Below are positions 8,189-15,737 of a DNA stretch of 64,000 nt, in pieces. The notes under the pieces are model-generated. The model saw only the letters and a program-made list of their open reading frames with translations, ran no database searches and was not told where the DNA came from. Both the position numbers and the translations under genes were made by a program. The stretch spans positions 1,178,001 to 1,242,000 of the forward strand of contig NZ_CP095744.1 of the NCBI RefSeq assembly GCF_022049065.2, read 5' to 3'. This DNA is from Niallia sp. Man26 (GTDB lineage Bacteria > Bacillota > Bacilli > Bacillales > Cytobacillaceae). Position 1 is the first letter of the stretch; every line of letters starts with the position of its first letter.

Positions 8189-8224
8189 TCTCTATTAAAC
8201 TAAACTTTTAACAAATAGATTTGA

Positions 8225-8465
8225 ACAGATGAACAGACAAAATCAGCATGGGATTAGTCGGCAACGGAACTAACGTAAGGACATGATCCTGTAGGGCAGC
8301 ATGACCGACATCCACCTTATGGAAAGGTTGAACGAAGGAATGTAGGAGCGTAGACTCTGTGAGACTTGGGAGGGTAGACCCCCGTAAGAGATGTGGACAT
8401 CCATTGGTGCGTACATACCAATTTATCCAACTTTTTGAAATAAACCGAAGGTTGGCTGGTTTCTT
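8225..8465 (+). ncRNA. Predicted IS110 bridge RNA, copy 1
   Basis: The 400-base 3' non-coding end of the element folds by eye into two guide-bearing stem-loops. Loop 1 is closed by GTCGG (8257-8261) with CCGAC (8305-8309). It contains AACTAAC (8268-8274), the reverse complement of the right target flank GTTAGTT, and AGGGCAG (8293-8299), identical to the left target flank. Loop 2 is closed by TCCAC-CTTA (8311-8319) with TAAG...GTGGA (8385-8397). It contains AGGAATG (8336-8342), the reverse complement of the element's left end CATTCCT, and GGGAG (8368-8372), identical to its right end. Two more hairpins follow (ATTGGT/ACCAAT; CCAAC/GTTGG). The guide positions are seen in the sequence; the RNA itself is inferred from known IS110 biology. 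Confidence 0.7.
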
Positions 8466-8598
8466 GTGCTCATTTTTTTCGTAAACAGCTTGATTGTGTT
8501 CTTTTCTCTATAACTAAATCTGTAAAGTTAAACAAGTTAGGTAGTAATATGGAGAAAAACTGCGTATTTAAGAGATAAGTGTTTGTTTATTGAGGGAG

Positions 8599-8615
8599 GT
8601 TAGTTTAACAAAGAT
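8599..8615 (+). repeat. A/B/C repeat, copy 6, right half (C tail)
   Basis: GTTAGTTTAACAAAG immediately right of IS110 copy 1 resembles the C tail TTTAGTTGAAGAAGG. Confidence 0.65.
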
Positions 8616-8819
8616 TCCCAAATGCAATATAGAATGTTATTATCTTATTAGAGATGATAAAAGGAGAATTATGATGGCAACTATCCTATGACTTTTTAAA
8701 AATTTAAAATCCTTATTCCCCAAACGGGAGAAGTGTGTCATTTTTTAAAAGCATTAGGACGTGCTATATAACTGAATACTCATCTCTTTAAGTGCGTCCT
8801 CATTAAAAGGAGGATAAAC

Positions 8820-9599
8820 ATGAAGCCTTTAAATGGAAAGGTAGCTATAGTAACTGGAGCAAGTCGATCAACTGGTATTGGGGCAGCTATTTGTCTCTCT
8901 CTTGCCAAAGCAGGTGCGGATATATTCTTTACGCATTGGTCTAAATTTGATGAGAAAGAGGGCAATGGATTAGAAGTCGGTTTCCCAACCATTCTAAGTG
9001 AAAAGATAAAAAGTTTTGGGGTAAGATCAGAACATATACCATTAGATTTGAGCTTAGATGAATCTCCAACAAAACTGTTAGAAGTAGTTGAAGAAACTCT
9101 TGGAACGGCTTGTATTTTAGTTAATAATGCAACCTATGAATCTCCATCAAATTTTCGTAACTTGAATACAAAAATGTTGGATAAACATTATAAAGTAAAT
9201 AATAGCGGTACACTGATGTTATCAGTTGAGTTTGCTAAAAGATATGAAAAAGTATTTGTGAATAAAAAAGATGGTCGAATAATAAATCTTGTTTCTGGTG
9301 GGCCAGATCCCAATAATTTAGCGTACATTGCTACAAAAGGAATGATTATTGCGATAACAGAGCCATTATCCGTAGCACTTGCACCTAATGGAATTACAGT
9401 TAATTCCATTAATCCCGGACCAACTGATTCTGGATGGATTAATGAAGATATAAAGGATTATTTACTACCTCAGTTTCCTACTGGCCGTATAGGGAAGCCT
9501 GAAGACGCAGCAAAAGTAATAACATTTCTAGCCAGTGGTGATTCTTATTGGCTAACAGGCCAAACAATTAGGTGTGAAGGTGGATTTTTAGGTAAATAG
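8820..9599 (+). CDS. SDR family oxidoreductase
   Basis: The 259-aa protein is a classical short-chain dehydrogenase/reductase with cofactor motif TGASRSTGIG (about 13-22), NNAT in place of NNAG (about 101-104), and YIATKG as the catalytic YxxxK. It resembles the FabG-like group that includes 3-oxoacyl-ACP reductases, but the TGASR-STGIG insertion and lone position argue for an accessory NAD(P)H oxidoreductase with unknown substrate. AAAAGGAGGATAAAC gives an excellent ribosome-binding site. The gene lies just right of IS110 copy 1 and ends in a terminator followed by repeat copy 7. Confidence 0.85.
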   Translation: MKPLNGKVAIVTGASRSTGIGAAICLSLAKAGADIFFTHWSKFDEKEGNGLEVGFPTILSEKIKSFGVRSEHIPLDLSLDESPTKLLEVVEETLGTACILVNNATYESPSNFRNLNTKMLDKHYKVNNSGTLMLSVEFAKRYEKVFVNKKDGRIINLVSGGPDPNNLAYIATKGMIIAITEPLSVALAPNGITVNSINPGPTDSGWINEDIKDYLLPQFPTGRIGKPEDAAKVITFLASGDSYWLTGQTIRCEGGFLGK

Positions 9600-9606
9600 T
9601 TTTACT

Positions 9607-9639
9607 AAGAAAGGGACTACTACGGTAGTTCCTTTCTTT
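9607..9639 (+). terminator. Terminator after the SDR gene
   Basis: AAGAAAGGGACTAC and GTAGTTCCTTTCTT pair around TACG, followed by TATGGG; one G-T pair in the stem. Confidence 0.8.
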
Positions 9640-9648
9640 ATGGGATTC

Positions 9649-9684
9649 TTTTGAAACTATAATGGCAGGTTTGCATAAGAAGGA
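9649..9684 (+). repeat. A/B/C repeat, copy 7 (A-C)
   Basis: A box-like TTTTGAAACTATAATGGCAG with C tail GTTTGCATAAGAAGG, directly after the SDR terminator and before a GNAT gene. Confidence 0.65.
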
Positions 9685-9741
9685 TTTGTTTTATTTAGTA
9701 TCGAATTTATTTATTTATTTAAAAGTTAAGGAGACTACATT

Positions 9742-10161
9742 ATGAAATCCTTAGAAATGGCTCAATTAATTAATTTAGATGATATAGTGAAAATTGATGA
9801 ACTAGTAATCGGTAACAAAAGCAGATGTGAGTCCATTAGGAAAGCTATTAAAGAAGAGAGATGTATAGTTGCTAATGATAAGAATCTTATAGTTGGTTAT
9901 TTAATATTTGATACCAATTTCTTTGGTTGTAGCTTCATTTCACTCATAATTGTTAGTCCAACTGAAAGGCGTAAAGGATACGCTACATCGCTTATTGAAT
10001 ATTTTATAAACATTTCGCCAACAAAGAAAATTTTCTCTTCAACCAATAAATCAAATCAAACGATGCAAGAAGTTTTTAAAGCAAGTGGATTCTTACAAAG
10101 TGGGTTAATTGAAAATTTAGATGAAGGGGATCCTGAGATAATATATCATAAATCCAAATAA
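9742..10161 (+). CDS. GNAT family N-acetyltransferase
   Basis: The 139-aa protein shows the GNAT core: a strand FISLIIVSPTERRKGYATSL carrying the RRKGYA acetyl-CoA loop (about residues 78-83), then helix and strand ending with the FKASGFLQSG segment typical of motif B. The acceptor is unknown. AAGGAGACTACATT precedes the ATG. It is a single-gene unit with repeat copy 7 upstream and copy 8 (carrying IS110 copy 2) downstream. It is not closely related to the other GNAT proteins here, so these are separate acquisitions rather than duplications. Confidence 0.83.
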   Translation: MKSLEMAQLINLDDIVKIDELVIGNKSRCESIRKAIKEERCIVANDKNLIVGYLIFDTNFFGCSFISLIIVSPTERRKGYATSLIEYFINISPTKKIFSSTNKSNQTMQEVFKASGFLQSGLIENLDEGDPEIIYHKSK

Positions 10162-10167
10162 TTTCTT

Positions 10168-10211
10168 TCTTGTTCAACTACGGGGGCTTTCCTTAAATAT
10201 AAGGTGCCCTA
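10168..10211 (+). terminator. Weak hairpin before repeat copy 8
   Basis: GGGGGCTTTCCTTA and TAAGGTGCCC can pair around AATA with one bulge; no strong T run follows. It matches the hairpins that precede other repeat copies. Confidence 0.45.
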
Positions 10212-10213
10212 TT

Positions 10214-10234
10214 CTTATGTCGCTAAAAGGGCAG
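10214..10234 (+). repeat. A/B/C repeat, copy 8, left half (split by IS110 copy 2)
   Basis: A box CTTATGTCGCTA + AAAGGGCAG abuts the left end of IS110 copy 2; its C half is at 12055. Confidence 0.72.
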
Positions 10235-10348
10235 CATTCCTGTAATAAGTGAAAATGCGATTTGAAAGAAAAAAGACCTCTTGATAAGATAAATGTGTCC
10301 TCAGCTGGCCAGCTAAAAGGGACAAAATATCTACTCGGAGGTCTCACT

Positions 10349-11644
10349 ATGAATTATAACCAAAATCATAAAATAGCTCAAATCACACCTAAAACTTTAG
10401 TAATAGGTATTGATATTGCCAAACATCATCATGTAGCTAGAGCGCAGGATTATCGTGGAATAGAACTAGGTACTACTTGCTTTTTTGATAATACCCAAGA
10501 AGGATTTAAGACATTTATTGATTGGGTTAATCAAATAAAAGAGTCATGCGAAATGGAGTCTGTCATTACTGGAATGGAGCCTACAGGCCATTATTGGCTT
10601 AATTTAGCTCATATTCTAAAGGAGGAACAGATTAAGTTCGTCACGGTCAATCCTTTACACGTCAAGCACAGTAAGGAGCTAGACGATAACTCTCCAACTA
10701 AAAACGATGTAAAAGACGCAAAAGTCATTGCACAACTAGTCAAAGATGGTAGATACGCCGAACCAACGATACCACAAGGAGTTTTCGCGGAACTGCGTGT
10801 GGCTAAAAAATTACGCGATTTATTAAATGTAGACTTACAAATTGTGCAGGGACAGGTACACAACTGGATTGATCGATACTTTCCAGAGTTTTTTACCGTT
10901 TTTAAAAGTTGGGAAGGGAAGGCAGCTCTTCATTTATTAAAGCTTGAAGCATTACCGGAAGAATTGGTTAGATATACAGAAGAAGAATTACTTGAATACC
11001 TTAGGCAAGCAGTGAAACGTAGTATAGGGATTAAGAAGATTCAAGCCTTAAAAGAAGTAGCCAATCGCTCGATTGGCATCCGACAGGGTGCCATGATGGC
11101 TAAAATGGAATTAAGAACCTTAATCCAAAAGTATGAACTCATTCAAGCCAAGTTCGAAGAGCTTGATCAAACTCTGGATACTCTGCTTCAAGATATTCCA
11201 GGCGTTGATCAAATGTTAGAGATAACAGGAATTGGGCGCGATACAGTGGCGGGTTTCTTCGCTGAGGTAGGCGATTTGAGTGAATACAATCATCCCCGTC
11301 AGATAACCAAACTGGCAGGACTCAGCTTAAAAGAAAATACATCAGGTAAGCATAAAGGGAGGACCAGAATAACTAAACGTGGTCGAAAGAAATTACGAGC
11401 ATTGTTATTCCGGGCATCTATGATTCTAGTAGCCAAGAACAAAGCCTTTAAAGCCTTACATCATTACTACACAACGAGACCTGACAATCCGTTGAAAAAG
11501 ATGCAGTCTTTAATTGCTTTGTGTAATAAGCTCATCCGTATACTCTTCTCTATTGGTAAGAAACAGTTTGTGTTTCAAGAGGAGAAGATGTTGAAGGACA
11601 TCCCTCATATGCATGCATTTATCCAAGAACCAGTAGCAGCTTAA
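10349..11644 (+). CDS. IS110 family transposase, copy 2
   Basis: The 431-aa product is identical to that at 6893-8188, with the same GGAGGTC ribosome-binding site, RuvC-like DEDD domain and serine-containing C-terminal Tnp domain. No disruption is visible, so this copy should also be active. Confidence 0.93.
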   Translation: MNYNQNHKIAQITPKTLVIGIDIAKHHHVARAQDYRGIELGTTCFFDNTQEGFKTFIDWVNQIKESCEMESVITGMEPTGHYWLNLAHILKEEQIKFVTVNPLHVKHSKELDDNSPTKNDVKDAKVIAQLVKDGRYAEPTIPQGVFAELRVAKKLRDLLNVDLQIVQGQVHNWIDRYFPEFFTVFKSWEGKAALHLLKLEALPEELVRYTEEELLEYLRQAVKRSIGIKKIQALKEVANRSIGIRQGAMMAKMELRTLIQKYELIQAKFEELDQTLDTLLQDIPGVDQMLEITGIGRDTVAGFFAEVGDLSEYNHPRQITKLAGLSLKENTSGKHKGRTRITKRGRKKLRALLFRASMILVAKNKAFKALHHYYTTRPDNPLKKMQSLIALCNKLIRILFSIGKKQFVFQEEKMLKDIPHMHAFIQEPVAA

Positions 11645-11680
11645 TCTCTATTAAACTAAACTTTTAACAAATAGATTTGA

Positions 11681-11921
11681 ACAGATGAACAGACAAAATC
11701 AGCATGGGATTAGTCGGCAACGGAACTAACGTAAGGACATGATCCTGTAGGGCAGCATGACCGACATCCACCTTATGGAAAGGTTGAACGAAGGAATGTA
11801 GGAGCGTAGACTCTGTGAGACTTGGGAGGGTAGACCCCCGTAAGAGATGTGGACATCCATTGGTGCGTACATACCAATTTATCCAACTTTTTGAAATAAA
11901 CCGAAGGTTGGCTGGTTTCTT
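11681..11921 (+). ncRNA. Predicted IS110 bridge RNA, copy 2
   Basis: Identical to the predicted RNA in copy 1. The guides fall at 11724-11730 (AACTAAC), 11749-11755 (AGGGCAG), 11792-11798 (AGGAATG) and 11824-11828 (GGGAG). The right target guide matches this copy's flank TTTAGTT in six of seven positions, against seven of seven at copy 1. Confidence 0.68.
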
Positions 11922-12054
11922 GTGCTCATTTTTTTCGTAAACAGCTTGATTGTGTTCTTTTCTCTATAACTAAATCTGTAAAGTTAAACAAGTTAGGTAG
12001 TAATATGGAGAAAAACTGCGTATTTAAGAGATAAGTGTTTGTTTATTGAGGGAG

Positions 12055-12072
12055 TTTAGTTTAACAAGGAAA
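12055..12072 (+). repeat. A/B/C repeat, copy 8, right half (C tail)
   Basis: TTTAGTTTAACAAGG to the right of IS110 copy 2 is close to the C tail TTTAGTTGAAGAAGG. Confidence 0.68.
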
Positions 12073-12144
12073 ATCACACTAAATATAGAAATAAACTTAT
12101 ATAAGCTAACCTAAATAAGATAACTTGTTAATATGGAGGTATTT

Positions 12145-13320
12145 ATGCCAACTTTAAAAATAGGAAATGTTTGTGTAAAAAGGAATTCAAACGGAGATAC
12201 GGTAATTATAAACGAATTTAGTGCAATAAAAGAAAGTATTAATTATATTAATGAGTTTAATGTAACGAACGTAGATATAGAGGACTTTGATTGTTATGAT
12301 TTAAATTTCCTGAGTGATTGCCCAGATATTGAAAAGCTGTCGGTAAATAATCATTTTGTGAAAGACGTAGGTGGTATTTTTGAGTTGAAAAAATTAAGAG
12401 TGTTGGCAATTAATGAAACCACTACAAAAGTAGAATTCAGAATACACGAGATAAAAGACTTAGAAGAATTATATGGTACATTACCGAAAAACACCATAGG
12501 AATTAATGAGTTAAATAAATTAAAAAAGGTTGCATTGTGGGGTTATAAACCTAAATCAAAGAGTCTTAATGAACTTAAAAACTTGATAAGTTTAAATGAA
12601 CTTAGCTTGACACAATCAAACCTCCACACACTTGATGGTATTGAAGAATTAGTAAATTTAAAGAGCCTGGGATTGTACTACCTAAGAACATTAGCTGATA
12701 TAACAGCATTGAAAAATTTAATTGCTCCAGTTTACGAATTGTCTTTTGAGAATTGTAAAAAAATAGAGGATTTTTCTCCTATTCAAAATTTAAAGAAACT
12801 TGAAGATCTTAAAATAATATCCTGTGGTGATATACAATCCCTTAGCTTTGTACCTAAATTAACTAAACTGAAAAGTCTAGTGTTCCCTGATACAAATATC
12901 TTAGATGAAAATTTAACAGTTTGTAACGGAATTGAGTACGTTCATTATACGAAACAGAAACTTAAAACAAAGCAGATTTCAGGTGGAAAACTTCAGGATT
13001 TAACCAAACCTACATATGAGTGGACAAGTAGAATGGCGGATGGAGATGAGATATTTAATCCAGAAAATATTGAATCTACCGATAAGGTTCTTGATGCATA
13101 TATTAACAACCTAATAAAACTTGGAGTTAATCCTAAAAAGAAAGAAATAATGCATTTTGTTAAAGATGTTGTAATCAGTATAAATGAATTAAATGAAAAA
13201 AATGATAATTTTATTGAGACAATGGAGAGAGAAGAGCTGTGTGAGTATATTATTCAAGCAGCCAATATAGCTGGTTTACAATCCTATGAAGACATTACAG
13301 AACCATGGAGAGAGTGGTGA
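12145..13320 (+). CDS. Cytoplasmic leucine-rich-repeat-like protein
   Basis: I set the start at the ATG at 12145, six bases after GGAGGT (12135-12140); an ATG at 12133 overlaps that site. The 391-aa protein has about eight irregular leucine-rich units between residues 50 and 260 (LKNLISLNELSLTQSNLH, LVNLKSLGLYYLRTL, LKKLEDLKIISCGD). A charged helical C-terminal domain ends in EPWREW. It has no signal peptide or anchor, unlike internalins. The C-terminal part resembles small Bacillus accessory or immunity-type proteins, but I cannot name a function; binding to another protein is the likely role. Flanked by IS110 copy 2 and repeat copy 9. Confidence 0.7.
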   Translation: MPTLKIGNVCVKRNSNGDTVIINEFSAIKESINYINEFNVTNVDIEDFDCYDLNFLSDCPDIEKLSVNNHFVKDVGGIFELKKLRVLAINETTTKVEFRIHEIKDLEELYGTLPKNTIGINELNKLKKVALWGYKPKSKSLNELKNLISLNELSLTQSNLHTLDGIEELVNLKSLGLYYLRTLADITALKNLIAPVYELSFENCKKIEDFSPIQNLKKLEDLKIISCGDIQSLSFVPKLTKLKSLVFPDTNILDENLTVCNGIEYVHYTKQKLKTKQISGGKLQDLTKPTYEWTSRMADGDEIFNPENIESTDKVLDAYINNLIKLGVNPKKKEIMHFVKDVVISINELNEKNDNFIETMEREELCEYIIQAANIAGLQSYEDITEPWREW

Positions 13321-13354
13321 ACACAACATCTTCGGAATCGCTACTGTTGTTTTT

Positions 13355-13440
13355 CTTATTAAAGAAAATTTTCAGCATTCCTGTAATAAAAGAAGAACTC
13401 TTCTTGTGACACAAACAGGGCAGTTTTGTTGAAGAAGGAA
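13355..13440 (+). repeat. A/B/C repeat, copy 9 (A-B-A-C)
   Basis: Degenerate A box ending ATTTTCAG, B tail CATTCCTGTAATAAAAGAAG, second A box (TTGTGACACAA + ACAGGGCAG) and C tail TTTTGTTGAAGAAGG. Confidence 0.85.
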
Positions 13441-13496
13441 TTCTATAGTTATTCATAGAAAGTAGTTACCATAATAAACCAAAAGGGGTGGTAACA

Positions 13497-13937
13497 TTGT
13501 TTTATATAAATGTAGAAGGAGCAGTATATAGAGGGGATAAGTATTTAATTATTCAACGAAGTCTAAAGGAAGACCATGCGGGAGGACTTCTCTCCATGGT
13601 AGGTGGAACAGTTGAAAAGGAGGGTAACTCAATTAACTTACTAGAAAGAACATTAAGAAGGGAGTTATATGAAGAGGTAGGTGTTAAAGTAAAAGATAAA
13701 ATAATTTATGTAAGAAATACTTCCTTTGAAATAGAAAATGTTGGTGAAGTTGTTGATATTGTTTTCCTTTGTGAGTTTGAAGAAGGTGAGCCGTATATAA
13801 AAAGTCCAGATGAAGTAGATCAGGTTTATTGGATGACAACAGAGGAGATATTTAACCATTCAAATGCTACTAACTGGTTAATTGATAGTATTAAGGAAGC
13901 AGAAAAGCTTCGTAAAACATCTAGGAATTTATTTTAA
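13497..13937 (+). CDS. Nudix hydrolase
   Basis: The 146-aa protein carries a Nudix box ending RELYEEVGV (about residues 60-68) after GGTVEKEGNS. The first half has about four extra residues compared with the standard GX5EX7REUXEEXGU pattern, a variant seen in small Bacillus Nudix proteins. It would hydrolyse a nucleoside diphosphate linked to another moiety; the substrate is unknown. AAAGGGGTGG at 13483-13492 favours the TTG at 13497 over the GTG at 13488, which lies inside that site. The HIT-like gene follows 108 bases later without a repeat between, so the two may form one unit. Confidence 0.82.
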   Translation: MFYINVEGAVYRGDKYLIIQRSLKEDHAGGLLSMVGGTVEKEGNSINLLERTLRRELYEEVGVKVKDKIIYVRNTSFEIENVGEVVDIVFLCEFEEGEPYIKSPDEVDQVYWMTTEEIFNHSNATNWLIDSIKEAEKLRKTSRNLF

Positions 13938-14048
13938 AAGTATTTCATGGAAATCAAATGTAAAACGATGTTTGGAATATTAGAGCAATATTTTCACAGT
14001 AAGGTATGTGTGGTAGAGAAAAATAATAATCTTTAGGGGGAAGTTTTG

Positions 14049-14540
14049 GTGAGGGAAATAACCTTATCTAATGGTACAACAGTTGAAGTTGAATGTTTAA
14101 GTTGCGCATTAACAAATGGGTTGATTAAACCCGATGGAGGTACTGTTCTGGAGACTAAATATTTTCACGCACACCAAGATGTGGCTTATCCGATTAAGGG
14201 TTTAATTATATTAGCTTCTAAACGCCATATTAAATGTCTGGACGAACTAACAGAGGATGAACAGTTTGATTATATAAATACTTTATCAAGAATAAGACGC
14301 GCTCAAAGAAATGTATTAGGAATCGAGTATATTTATTACTTTTACAATGAAGATACAACACACCATTTTCATACTTGGATGGTACCACGATACGAATGGA
14401 TGTATAATTTTGGGCGATCAATTGAATCAGTTAGACCAATCTTACTTCACGCCAGAAACGAAATGAATACCAGAGAAAATATCCAGGAAGTAATGGCTGC
14501 ATTAAGCTCACTTACGAAAGAATTAAATACTGATTCTTAA
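14049..14540 (+). CDS. HIT-like family protein
   Basis: The product (about 163 aa) has HHFHTWMVPR near residues 105-114, matching the HxHxx signature of histidine-triad nucleotide-binding proteins, preceded by the LIILASKRHI strand. The CLSC motif near residue 17 may bind a metal, as in some HIT proteins. HIT enzymes hydrolyse dinucleoside polyphosphates or AMP conjugates. GGGGG at 14036-14040 lies 8 bases before GTG 14049 and 5 before TTG 14046, so the start is ambiguous by one codon. It directly follows the Nudix gene, another nucleotide-conjugate hydrolase, which suggests related roles. Confidence 0.75.
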   Translation: MREITLSNGTTVEVECLSCALTNGLIKPDGGTVLETKYFHAHQDVAYPIKGLIILASKRHIKCLDELTEDEQFDYINTLSRIRRAQRNVLGIEYIYYFYNEDTTHHFHTWMVPRYEWMYNFGRSIESVRPILLHARNEMNTRENIQEVMAALSSLTKELNTDS

Positions 14541-14598
14541 AATCATCTTTTCTAAATTATTCTATAGCATGGTTAAATTCTTGATAAATACGAAAAAT

Positions 14599-14640
14599 CG
14601 TCTCTACAGTAGAAACGAGGCAGTTTTGTTGAAGAAGAAC
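14599..14640 (+). repeat. A/B/C repeat, copy 10 (A-C)
   Basis: A box (CGTCTCTACAGTAGAA + ACGAGGCAG) with C tail TTTTGTTGAAGAAG, 28 bases before a GNAT start codon. Confidence 0.8.
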
Positions 14641-14667
14641 TAACCATATTTAAAAGGAGGGCTTTAT

Positions 14668-15153
14668 ATGAATATTACCATTCGTAAGATGCACTACGAT
14701 GATACAAAAAAAGTTCAAAGTATAGCGAAAACAACTTGGAATGCAACATATGAGGGCATTATTCCAATAGAAGTACAAAATAACTTCTTAAAATTAAATT
14801 ACAGTGATAAAAGTATGAAACAACGTATAGAACGGTCTATTATTTATGTTGCAGAAGTTGAGGGTGAAATTGTCGGTTTTGCAAACTATTCCACAGTAAA
14901 GGTAGGTGGAAAGGTTGAATTGGCGGCTATTTATCTTCATCCAGAATTCCAAGGAAAAGGGATAGGTAGTGCTTTAATACAACAGGCTGTTAAAGAATTA
15001 ATAGGTATAAAGGAGATTTATATAAATGTCGAAAAAGATAATAAGGTTGGCATGAACTTTTATGAAGCTAAAGGGTTCGAAATAGTTAAAGAATCTGATG
15101 TAGAGTTTGATGGACATATCTTAAAACAAGTTCGAATGGTAAAAAAAGTTTAA
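14668..15153 (+). CDS. GNAT family N-acetyltransferase
   Basis: The 161-aa protein has motif A in AAIYLHPEFQGKGIGSAL (the QGKGIG acetyl-CoA loop at about residues 98-103) and the NFYEAKGFEIVKE motif B segment near the C-terminus. It most resembles the Bacillus group of single-domain acetyltransferases with uncertain small-molecule acceptors. AAAAGGAGGGCTTTAT is a strong ribosome-binding site. The gene starts 28 bases after a repeat copy and ends in a hairpin that is itself followed by another copy, a clear example of the array unit. Confidence 0.87.
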   Translation: MNITIRKMHYDDTKKVQSIAKTTWNATYEGIIPIEVQNNFLKLNYSDKSMKQRIERSIIYVAEVEGEIVGFANYSTVKVGGKVELAAIYLHPEFQGKGIGSALIQQAVKELIGIKEIYINVEKDNKVGMNFYEAKGFEIVKESDVEFDGHILKQVRMVKKV

Positions 15154-15157
15154 CTAT

Positions 15158-15200
15158 AAGCTAACTGGTTCTCTCCATTTAATAATGGAAGTCCTTTTTT
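15158..15200 (+). terminator. AAGCTAAC-type hairpin terminator
   Basis: AAGCTAACTGGTT, then TCTCCATTT-AATAATGGAAGT pairing and a run of seven T. A closely similar block (AAGCTAACAGGTCCTTCC...GGAGGG then TTTTTT) occurs at 58675-58716, so the terminator is itself a shared sequence family. Confidence 0.7.
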
Positions 15201-15226
15201 TATGTAGCTATCAGGCAGAATAGTGT
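15200..15226 (+). repeat. A/B/C repeat, copy 11 (degenerate A-C)
   Basis: TTATGTAGCTATCAGGCAG followed by AATAGTGTCAC, directly after the terminator of the GNAT gene. Confidence 0.5.
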
Positions 15227-15296
15227 CACAAAGGGACTGTATAAAAAAACAAATAAAAAGGTAATTCAGCACACATAATACCACTGAGGTGGTTCA

Positions 15297-15680
15297 ATGA
15301 ATAGGAAAATTACATCCTTAATAGTTTTTATAATGTTATTAATAAATACACCCACGTATCCAATTGCTATAGAGTTACCGGAGACCATTGGGGACGAAGA
15401 GTTAATAAATTTGTTGAATGAACAAATCCTTTCAGTGATTGGAAGTGATTGGTTTAGGGGCAACGAAAAAATATTAGAAGTAAAACAAGATGACGGTGGG
15501 ACAGTTGAAGTAAAAGTTCAAGTGGTGAGCTTTGAAGGTCCTCATAATCCTCCTTACCTGCAAGAGATTATTACATTTAAAGTTAAAGGACATAAAGTTG
15601 AACCAATTGATTACTTCAATAGGATCATTCCAGAAAATGAATGGGACAAATTCAAAATTTCTGAAGCGATGAATGATTAA
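15297..15680 (+). CDS. Secreted DUF3888 protein
   Basis: The 127-aa protein starts with a signal peptide (MNRKITSLIVFIMLLINTP) and has the family core FEGPHNPPYLQEIITF near residues 80-95, with charged C-terminal residues. DUF3888 proteins are small exported Bacillus proteins of unknown function. It is a divergent paralogue of the minus-strand gene at 4843-5214. GAGGTGG 5 bases before the ATG supports the start. Confidence 0.8.
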   Translation: MNRKITSLIVFIMLLINTPTYPIAIELPETIGDEELINLLNEQILSVIGSDWFRGNEKILEVKQDDGGTVEVKVQVVSFEGPHNPPYLQEIITFKVKGHKVEPIDYFNRIIPENEWDKFKISEAMND

Positions 15681-15703
15681 TTAAACTTTAACAATATGAA
15701 CAA

Positions 15704-15737
15704 AAAGGGCTTTTCTTTAAAAGAAAAGTCTCTTTAA
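15704..15737 (+). terminator. Terminator after DUF3888
   Basis: CTTTTCTTT and AAAGAAAAG form a perfect stem around TA inside AGGG/CTCT, followed by TTTAATT; repeat copy 12 begins at its 3' edge. Confidence 0.8.

Larger units (their letters stand above)
6779..8598 (+). mobile_element. IS110/IS1111-type insertion sequence, copy 1 (1,820 bp)
   Basis: The ends were deduced by comparing this copy with the one at 10235-12054: identity starts at an AGGGCAG shared by both targets and stops at GAGGGAG, after which the flanks are GTTAGTT here and TTTAGTT there. Both sites share an AG at the junction, which could be the recombination core; there are no terminal inverted repeats or other target duplications, as expected for IS110. 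The element holds one DEDD transposase and a long structured 3' non-coding end, the arrangement of the IS1111 group. Its left end begins CATTCCTGTAATAAGTGAA, which is the B tail of the host repeat. Confidence 0.85.
10235..12054 (+). mobile_element. IS110/IS1111-type insertion sequence, copy 2 (1,820 bp)
   Basis: By eye this is base-for-base the same as copy 1, 3,456 bases further on. The left junction is AGGGCAG (10228-10234) then CATTCC; the right junction is GAGGGAG then TTTAGTT. The rebuilt empty site is another A-C repeat whose A box differs from that of copy 1 (CTTATGTCGCTA versus CTTATGGAAGAA). The two insertions are therefore independent events at two repeat copies, not one duplicated segment. 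Together the two copies bracket 1.6 kb holding the SDR and GNAT genes and could promote its deletion or amplification by homologous recombination. Confidence 0.85.

Noticed and set aside
6779..8598. Placing the IS110 left end about 50 bases further right, inside a second degenerate A box (AGAAAAAAGAC resembles that of repeat copy 2)
   Set aside because: That would require two independent target repeats to be identical over a normally variable spacer. Identity of the two copies begins at AGGGCAG, and the guides fit the earlier junction.
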